From Streptomyces calvus (GTDB taxonomy: Bacteria; Actinomycetota; Actinomycetes; Streptomycetales; Streptomycetaceae): a stretch of DNA of 64,000 bases. The stretch's first letter is position 1; the number at the start of each line of letters is the position of its first letter. The stretch covers positions 186,001 through 250,000 of the forward strand of contig NZ_VCNP01000054.1 in NCBI RefSeq assembly GCF_006782915.1, in the 5' to 3' direction. Below are positions 58,581-64,000 of the stretch, piece after piece. The translations under genes were made by a program, and so were the position numbers. Below the pieces are notes generated by a model. The model was not told the origin of the DNA. It searched no databases and worked only from the letters and a program-made list of their open reading frames with translations.

Positions 58581-59849
58581 TCAGCCGGTCGTGACCTCCA
58601 CCGCCGCCAGGTTCTTCTTGCCCCGGCGCAGCACCAGCCAGCGCCCGTGCAGCAGGTCCTCCCGGGCGGGCACGGCGTCCTCGGCGGTGACCTTGACGTT
58701 GTTCACGTAGGCGCCGCCCTCCTTCACCGTGCGCCGCGCGGCCGACTTGCTCGCGACCAGGCCGACCTCGGCGAACAGGTCGACCACCGGACCCAGCTCG
58801 GCCACCCGGACGTGCGGCACCTCGGAGAGCGCCGCCGCCAGCGTGCGGTCGTCCAGCTCCGCCAGCTCGCCCTGCCCGAAGAGGGCCTTCGACGCGGCGA
58901 TCACGGCGGCCGTCTGGTCGGCGCCGTGCACCAGCGTCGTCAGCTCCTCCGCCAGCGCGCGCTGCGCGGCGCGGGCCTGCGGCCGCTCCTCCGTCTGCCG
59001 CTCCAGCTCCTCCAGCTCCGCACGGGAGCGGAAGGACAGGATCCGCATGTAGCGCGAGATGTCACGGTCGTCCACGTTCAGCCAGAACTGGTAGAACGCG
59101 TACGGCGTCGTCATCTCCGGGTCGAGCCAGACGGCGCCGCCCTCGGTCTTGCCGAACTTGGTGCCGTCCGCCTTGGTCATCAGCGGCGTCGCGAAGGCGT
59201 GGACGGTGGCCTGCGGCTCCAGCCGGTGCAGCAGGTCCAGGCCCGCGGTGAGGTTGCCCCACTGGTCGCTGCCGCCCTGCTGCAGGACGCAGCCGTAGCG
59301 CCGGTAGAGCTGGAGGAAGTCCATGGCCTGCAGCAGCTGGTAGCTGAACTCCGTGTAGCTGATGCCCTCGGAGGACTCCAGACGCCGGGCGACGGAGTCC
59401 TTCGTCAGCATCTTGTTGACGCGGAAGTGCTTGCCGATGTCCCGCAGGAACTCGATCGCGGACAGGTTCTGCGTCCAGTCGAGGTTGTTGACCATCACGG
59501 CCGCGTTCTCGCCCTCGAAGGACAGGAACGGCTCGATCTGGCCACGCAGCCGCTCGACCCAGCCCGCGACCGTCTCCGGCGAGTTCAGCGTGCGCTCCGC
59601 GGTCGGGCGCGGGTCGCCGATCTGCCCCGTGGCCCCGCCGACCAGCGCCAGCGGCCGGTGCCCGGCCTGCTGGAGCCGACGCACGGTGAGCACCTGCACC
59701 AGGTGCCCCACGTGCAACGACGGCGCGGTCGGGTCGAACCCGCAATAGAACGTGACGGGACCGTCCGCGAGCGCCTTGCGCAAAGCGTCCTCGTCAGTGG
59801 ACTGGGCGAACAGCCCGCGCCACTTCAGCTCGTCGACGATGTCCGTCAC
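58581..59849 (-). CDS. tyrS: Tyrosyl-tRNA synthetase
   Basis: This essential enzyme charges tRNA-Tyr. The 422 residues have the class I fold: CGFDPTAPSLHVGHLVQV with the HIGH motif as H46-V-G-H49, tyrosine-binding blocks (YQLLQAMDFLQLY, LQQGGSDQWGN), the KMSKS variant KFGKT, and a C-terminal S4 RNA-binding domain (KSAARRTVKEGGAYVNNVKV). The GTG at 59849 has GAGGAGACACG ahead. No T-box is expected or seen. It lies 67 bases after the pmbA-type gene. Confidence 0.97.
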   Translation of the reverse strand: MTDIVDELKWRGLFAQSTDEDALRKALADGPVTFYCGFDPTAPSLHVGHLVQVLTVRRLQQAGHRPLALVGGATGQIGDPRPTAERTLNSPETVAGWVERLRGQIEPFLSFEGENAAVMVNNLDWTQNLSAIEFLRDIGKHFRVNKMLTKDSVARRLESSEGISYTEFSYQLLQAMDFLQLYRRYGCVLQQGGSDQWGNLTAGLDLLHRLEPQATVHAFATPLMTKADGTKFGKTEGGAVWLDPEMTTPYAFYQFWLNVDDRDISRYMRILSFRSRAELEELERQTEERPQARAAQRALAEELTTLVHGADQTAAVIAASKALFGQGELAELDDRTLAAALSEVPHVRVAELGPVVDLFAEVGLVASKSAARRTVKEGGAYVNNVKVTAEDAVPAREDLLHGRWLVLRRGKKNLAAVEVTTG

Positions 59850-59916
59850 GGTTCTCGTGTCTCCTCGATGATCTTCAGCCGGCCGGGTGACAGCCCGACC
59901 ACGAACGCCTACGAGG

Positions 59917-61311
59917 TTATACGCCCTGGCTGACGGAGCTCATGTTGAAATCGGGGATGCGCAGCGCGGGCATCGCGGCCCGCGTGAACCAGTCGCCCCA
60001 CTCCCTGGGCAGCGTCTTCTCCGTACGGCCCGCCTCCGTCGCCCGGCCCAGCACGTCCACCGGCGACTCGTTGAACCGGAAGTTGTTCACCTCACCGGTC
60101 ACCTCGCCGTTCTCGACGAGGTAGACGCCGTCCCGGGTCAGCCCGGTGAGCAGCAGCGTCGCCGGGTCGACCTCGCGGATGTACCACAGGCAGGTCAGCA
60201 GCAGGCCGCGTTCCGTGCCGGCCACCATCTCCTCCAGCGAGCGGTCGCCGCCGCCGTCCAGGATCAGGTTGTCGATGCCGGGCGCCACCGGCAGACCGGT
60301 CAGGCCCGCGCTGTGCCTGCTGGTCGTCAGCCGGTTCAGCTCGCCCGCGCGCACCCACTCCGTGGCCGTCAGCGGCAGCCCGTTGTCGAACACCGACTGG
60401 TCGCCGCCCGAGGAGTGCGCGATCACGAACGGCGCGCACTCCAGGCCCGGCGCCCGCGGGTCGCTGCGCAGCGTCAGCGGCAGCCCGGTCAGCTTCTCGC
60501 CGACCCGCGTGCCACCGCCCGGCCGGGAGAACACGGTGCGGCCCTCGGCCGCGTCCCGGCCCGACGCCGACCACAGCTGGTAGATCAGCAGGTCCGCCAC
60601 GGCGGTCGGCGGCAGCAGCGTCTCGTACCGGCCCGCGGGCAGTTCCACGCGCCGCTCGGCCCAGCCGAGCCGTACGGCCAGCTCGGCGTCGAGCGCCGCC
60701 GGGTCCACGTCCCGGAAGTCCCGGGTGGAGCGCCCGGCCCACGCCGACCGCGTGCGGTCCGGCGACTTGGCGTTCAGCTCCAGCGTGCCGTTCGGCTGGT
60801 CGTGCCGCAGCCGCAGCCCCGTCGAGGTGCCCAGGTAGGTGGAGGCCATCTCGTGGTTGGCGAAGCCGTACAGCTCCCGGCCGCCCGCCCGCGCACGGGC
60901 GAACGCCTCACCGAGCGCCGGCGCGAAGTCGGCGAACACGGCGGAGGAGGTCTCGGCGGGCGCCTCGGTGAACTCCGGCGCCGGCGCCCCACCCGTGACC
61001 AGCGGCTGGGCGTCCTCGGCGGGCCCCGCGCCCCGCGCGGCGGCCTCGGCGGCCCGCACCAGCGGTTCCAGGTCGTCGGCGGTCACCGCGGACCGGGACA
61101 CCACACCGGAGGCGGTGCCCTGCGCGCCGTCCACGGTGGCGACCACGGTGAGGGTGCGCCCGCGGGTGACGCCGTTCGTGGTGAGCGCGTTGCCCGCCCA
61201 CCGGAGATTGGCGGTGGAGTGTTCGTCGGCGATCACGACACAGCCGTCGGCCCGGGACAGTTCGAGGGCGCGCTCGACGATCTCGTGCGGCTTGGTGGAA
61301 CGCGCGCTCAT
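59917..61311 (-). CDS. pmbA: TldD/PmbA-family metalloprotease subunit (TldE-like)
   Basis: This 464-residue protein is the PmbA/TldE-type partner of the adjacent TldD. It lacks the HExxH metal motif, as expected for that subunit, and keeps family blocks such as SAWAGRSTRDFRDVD, VFDNGLPLTATEWVRAGEL and YLVENGEVTGEVNNFRFNESPVDVLG. In E. coli the TldD-TldE pair degrades unfolded peptides and matures microcin B17. Its ATG overlaps the tldD stop in ATGA. The substrate in streptomycetes is unknown. Confidence 0.92.
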   Translation of the reverse strand: MSARSTKPHEIVERALELSRADGCVVIADEHSTANLRWAGNALTTNGVTRGRTLTVVATVDGAQGTASGVVSRSAVTADDLEPLVRAAEAAARGAGPAEDAQPLVTGGAPAPEFTEAPAETSSAVFADFAPALGEAFARARAGGRELYGFANHEMASTYLGTSTGLRLRHDQPNGTLELNAKSPDRTRSAWAGRSTRDFRDVDPAALDAELAVRLGWAERRVELPAGRYETLLPPTAVADLLIYQLWSASGRDAAEGRTVFSRPGGGTRVGEKLTGLPLTLRSDPRAPGLECAPFVIAHSSGGDQSVFDNGLPLTATEWVRAGELNRLTTSRHSAGLTGLPVAPGIDNLILDGGGDRSLEEMVAGTERGLLLTCLWYIREVDPATLLLTGLTRDGVYLVENGEVTGEVNNFRFNESPVDVLGRATEAGRTEKTLPREWGDWFTRAAMPALRIPDFNMSSVSQGV

Positions 61312-62831
61312 CGACCGGCCTCCTGCGTGGTGTTCAGAATGTTGACTCCCTTGAAGAGGGCGGACGGACAGCCGTGCGAGACCGCCGCCACCTGCCCCGG
61401 CTGGGCCTTGCCGCAGTTGAAGGCACCGCCCAGGACGTACGTCTGCGGACCGCCGACCGCCGCCATGGAACCCCAGAAGTCGGTGGTCGTGGCCTGGTAG
61501 GCGACGTCCCGCAGCTGCCCCGCGAGCCGCCCGTTCTCGATCCGGTAGAACCGCTGCCCGGTGAACTGGAAGTTGTAGCGCTGCATGTCGATCGACCAGG
61601 ACCGGTCACCGACCACGTAGATGCCGCGGTCCACGCCGCCGATCAGGTCCTCCGTCGACATCCCCGCCGGATCCGGTTGCAGCGAAACGTTGGCCATGCG
61701 CTGCACCGGCACGTGCCCGGGGGAGTCGGCGTAGGCGCACCCGTTGGACCGCTCGAACCCGGTGAGCCGCGCGATCCGCCGGTCCAGCTGGTAGCCGACC
61801 AGGGTGCCGTCCTTCACCAGGTCCCAGGACTGCGCCTCGACGCCCTCGTCGTCGTAGCCGACGGTGGCCAGGCCGTGCTCGGCGGTGCGGTCGCCGGTGA
61901 CGTTCATCAGCTCGGAGCCGTAGCGCAGCGTGCCGAGCAGGTCGAAGGTGGCGAACGAGGTGCCGGCGTAGGCCGCCTCGTAGCCGAGCGCGCGGTCCAG
62001 CTCGGTGGCGTGCCCGATGGACTCGTGGATGGTCAGCCACAGGTTGGACGGGTCGACGACCAGGTCGTACAGGCCCGCCTCCACGCTCGGCGCGCGCATT
62101 TTCTCGGCGAGCAGCTCCGGGATCCGGTCCAGCTCGTCGTCCCAGTCCCAGCCGGTGCCCGTCAGGTACTCCCAGCCGCGGCCGGCGGGCGGCGCGAGGG
62201 TGCGCATGGAGTCGAACTCGCCACTGGAGCCGTCGACGGACACGGCCGTGAACTCCGGGTGCAGCCGGACCCGCTGCTGCGTGGTCACCGTTCCCGCCGT
62301 GTCGGCGTAGAACTTGTTCTCGTGCACGGTGAGCAGCGAGGCGTCGACGTGGTCCACTCCGTTCGCCGCCAGCAGCCGCGCGCTCCATTCGGCCAGCAGC
62401 CCGGCCTTCTCCTCGTCGGGCACCGTGAACGGGTCGATCTCGTACGACGACACCCAGGTCTTCTCGGCGTGCACCGGCTCGTCCGCCAGCTCGACCTTCT
62501 CCTCGGACCCGGCGGCCCGGATCACCTGCGCGGACAGCTTCGCCATCGACACGGCCTGCGAGGCGACCCTGGCGGCGGCGTCGGGCGTCAGGTCCACCCC
62601 GGACGCGAAACCCCACGTCCCGCCGTGCACCACGCGCACCGCGTACCCGAGGTCGGTGGTGTCCGACGACCCGGCCGGCTTGGCGTCCCGGAACCGCCAT
62701 GAGGCGTTGCGCACCCGCTCCAGGCGGAAGTCCGCGTGCTCCGCGCCGAGCGACCGCGCCCGGGCGAGCGCGGCGTCGGCGAGGGGGCGCAGGGGCAGGG
62801 CCGTGAACGCTTCGTCAATGCTGTGAGGCAC
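61308..62831 (-). CDS. tldD: TldD-type zinc metallopeptidase
   Basis: This 507-residue protein carries the zinc site H269-E-S-I-G-H273 in LWLTIHESIGHATELDRALGYE, corresponding to the HExxxH of TldD, and ends with the conserved LGGAFNCGKAQPGQ. It should form a heterodimer with the next gene product to cleave flexible peptides. The start is ATG 62831, and the divergent fabG lies 265 bases away. No precursor peptide gene was found nearby. Confidence 0.93.
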   Translation of the reverse strand: MPHSIDEAFTALPLRPLADAALARARSLGAEHADFRLERVRNASWRFRDAKPAGSSDTTDLGYAVRVVHGGTWGFASGVDLTPDAAARVASQAVSMAKLSAQVIRAAGSEEKVELADEPVHAEKTWVSSYEIDPFTVPDEEKAGLLAEWSARLLAANGVDHVDASLLTVHENKFYADTAGTVTTQQRVRLHPEFTAVSVDGSSGEFDSMRTLAPPAGRGWEYLTGTGWDWDDELDRIPELLAEKMRAPSVEAGLYDLVVDPSNLWLTIHESIGHATELDRALGYEAAYAGTSFATFDLLGTLRYGSELMNVTGDRTAEHGLATVGYDDEGVEAQSWDLVKDGTLVGYQLDRRIARLTGFERSNGCAYADSPGHVPVQRMANVSLQPDPAGMSTEDLIGGVDRGIYVVGDRSWSIDMQRYNFQFTGQRFYRIENGRLAGQLRDVAYQATTTDFWGSMAAVGGPQTYVLGGAFNCGKAQPGQVAAVSHGCPSALFKGVNILNTTQEAGR

Positions 62832-63096
62832 CTACGTCTCTTCCTGTCGGCTTTCGGCGTGCGGTCTGCGTACTGCAAGGTGGTCGTTGCGCATCATGTC
62901 GCGTCGGCCGGTGCCGGGACCACATGTTTCCGCCCCCGACCGGCGCTTTCTGTAGGGACCCGACAGCGAGTTCCGTCGGCCACTGTCGGTGCCCGAATGT
63001 TCCGCGGCGGACCGGGACCGATAGGTTTTCGGAGAAGCCGCCTGTCATCCAGGTGTCCGGGCGGGTGAACCAGACCGCTATCGAAAGGGTGATCCG
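62832..63096. other. Divergent intergenic region between tldD and fabG
   Basis: These 265 bases must hold promoters for both directions. I see no clear dyads and no convincing -10 or -35 boxes. Confidence 0.5.
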
Positions 63097-63801
63097 TTGA
63101 GCCGCTCGGTTCTCGTCACCGGAGGCAACCGGGGCATCGGCCTCGCCATCGCCCGCGCATTCGCCGACGCCGGCGACCAGGTCGCCATCACGTACCGCTC
63201 GGGCGAGCCGCCGGCCGGCTTCCTGGCCGTCAAGTGCGACATCACCGACCCCGAGCAGGTGGAGCAGGCCTACAAGGAGATCGAGGAGGCGCACGGCCCC
63301 GTCGAGGTGCTCGTGGCCAACGCGGGCGTCACCAAAGACCAGCTCCTGATGCGCATGACCGAGGAGGACTTCACCTCGGTCGTCGACACCAACCTCACCG
63401 GCACCTTCCGCGTGGTCAAGCGCGCCAACCGCGGCATGCTGCGCGCCAAGAAGGGCCGCGTGGTGCTCATCTCGTCGGTCGTCGGACTCCTCGGTTCCGC
63501 GGGGCAGGCGAACTACGCCGCCTCCAAGGCCGCCATGGTCGGCTTCGCGCGCTCCCTCGCCCGAGAGCTGGGCTCGCGCAACATCACCTTCAACGTCGTC
63601 GCGCCCGGCTTCGTCGACACCGACATGACCAAGGCGCTCACCGACGAGCAGCGCGAGGGCATCATGAAGCAGGTGCCGCTCGGCCGCTACGCGCAGCCTG
63701 AGGAGATCGCCGCGACGGTGCGGTTCCTCGCCTCGGACGACGCCTCGTACATCACTGGAGCCGTCATTCCCGTTGACGGCGGACTGGGAATGGGTCACTG
63801 A
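63097..63801 (+). CDS. fabG: 3-oxoacyl-[acyl-carrier-protein] reductase
   Basis: FabG reduces 3-oxoacyl-ACP with NADPH in fatty-acid synthesis. The 234 residues have VLVTGGNRGIGLAIA, the NAG motif VLVANAGVTKD, and the catalytic S127, Y140 and K144 (SSVVG, NYAASKAAM), ending in GAVIPVDGGLGMGH. The start is TTG at 63097, with GAAAGGGTG about seven bases ahead. The enoyl reductase gene follows after six bases, so the pair forms an operon. It resembles mycobacterial MabA-InhA order. Confidence 0.95.
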   Translation: MSRSVLVTGGNRGIGLAIARAFADAGDQVAITYRSGEPPAGFLAVKCDITDPEQVEQAYKEIEEAHGPVEVLVANAGVTKDQLLMRMTEEDFTSVVDTNLTGTFRVVKRANRGMLRAKKGRVVLISSVVGLLGSAGQANYAASKAAMVGFARSLARELGSRNITFNVVAPGFVDTDMTKALTDEQREGIMKQVPLGRYAQPEEIAATVRFLASDDASYITGAVIPVDGGLGMGH

Positions 63802-63807
63802 AACACC

Positions 63808-64000
63808 ATGAGCGGAATTCTCGAGGGCAAGCGCGTCCTGATCACCGGTGTGCTGATGGAGTCCTCCATCGCCTTCCACACCGCCAAGCTGGCCCAGGAG
63901 CAGGGCGCTGAGATCATCCTGACCGCGTTCCCGCGGCCCACCCTGACCGAGCGCATCGCCCGGAAGCTGCCCAAGCCCACCAAGGTCATCGAGCTCGACG
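63808..64000 (+). CDS. fabI: Enoyl-[acyl-carrier-protein] reductase (NADH), N-terminal part
   Basis: FabI/InhA reduces the enoyl double bond in the last step of each elongation cycle. The 64 visible residues begin MSGILEGKRVLITGVLMESS and continue IAFHTAKLAQEQGAEIILTAFP, matching the InhA/FabI N-terminus with its altered glycine motif and SIAFxxAxxAQExGA. The ATG lies six bases after the fabG stop. The rest lies beyond the window. Confidence 0.95.
   Translation, partial: MSGILEGKRVLITGVLMESSIAFHTAKLAQEQGAEIILTAFPRPTLTERIARKLPKPTKVIELD

Overview
The window is very GC-rich actinobacterial DNA. Codon third positions are almost all G or C, GTG and TTG starts are common, and neighbouring genes often overlap by GTGA or ATGA. 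The gene content (ectABCD, a long riboswitch-led cobalamin operon, Asp23-like stress genes, tandem secreted subtilases) and their order point to Streptomyces. From memory the order resembles the region around SCO1814 to SCO1870 of S. coelicolor, read from high to low numbers; this was not checked by alignment.

Layout, left to right. (1) 1-2453: a LuxR-type response regulator cut by the window edge and its sensor kinase, which carries an unusual C-terminal membrane extension. (2) 2721-4586: a DsbA/FrnE-like oxidoreductase and a class V aminotransferase. (3) 4761-7946: the ectoine/hydroxyectoine operon ectABCD on the minus strand, followed by a terminator hairpin and a stray copy of the ectD 3' end. 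(4) 8299-13228: a class V aminotransferase divergent from a polar amino-acid ABC importer (binding lipoprotein, permease, ATPase) and an amidohydrolase. (5) 13630-31060: a 12-gene cobalamin operon on the minus strand (cobD, cobQ, cobN, ChlI/D-type chelatase, cobO, cobB, cobI, cobM, cobL, cbiGH/cobJ, cobH, cbiX, cobC counting the chelatase gives 13 proteins), led by a cobalamin riboswitch and a 26-codon leader ORF, with nearly every gene pair overlapping.

(6) 31236-32769: a Pit phosphate transporter with a PHO box and a small membrane partner. (7) 33110-38952: a class II aldolase with a coding minisatellite, a lipase-like hydrolase, an unrecognised Streptomyces protein, a VOC protein and an ABC-F ATPase. 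(8) 38953-40754: a 670-base gap with tandem repeats, a small HTH protein and an enoyl-CoA hydratase. (9) 40797-44085: an Asp23/Gls24/AmaP-like cluster. (10) 44107-44294: a short inverted-repeat element (MITE) inserted exactly at the stop codon of an SDR gene. (11) 44292-50280: SDR, GH15 enzyme, SURF1, Cys-rich zinc protein, DEDDh exonuclease-BRCT and CopD protein. (12) 50422-53542: two paralogous secreted subtilases. (13) 53811-55792: DUF485 protein with an acetate/cation symporter. (14) 55948-62831: moaA, small proteins, a GlsB-like membrane protein, tyrS and a TldD/PmbA pair. (15) 63097-64000: fabG and the start of fabI.

The main functional themes are osmotic and envelope stress (ectoine, Asp23, GlsB-like), cofactor synthesis (B12, molybdopterin) and core metabolism (tyrS, fabG-fabI). 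No tRNA, rRNA, CRISPR array, complete insertion sequence or prophage was seen. Start codons were chosen by ribosome-binding site, overlap and family N-termini; uncertain ones are marked.
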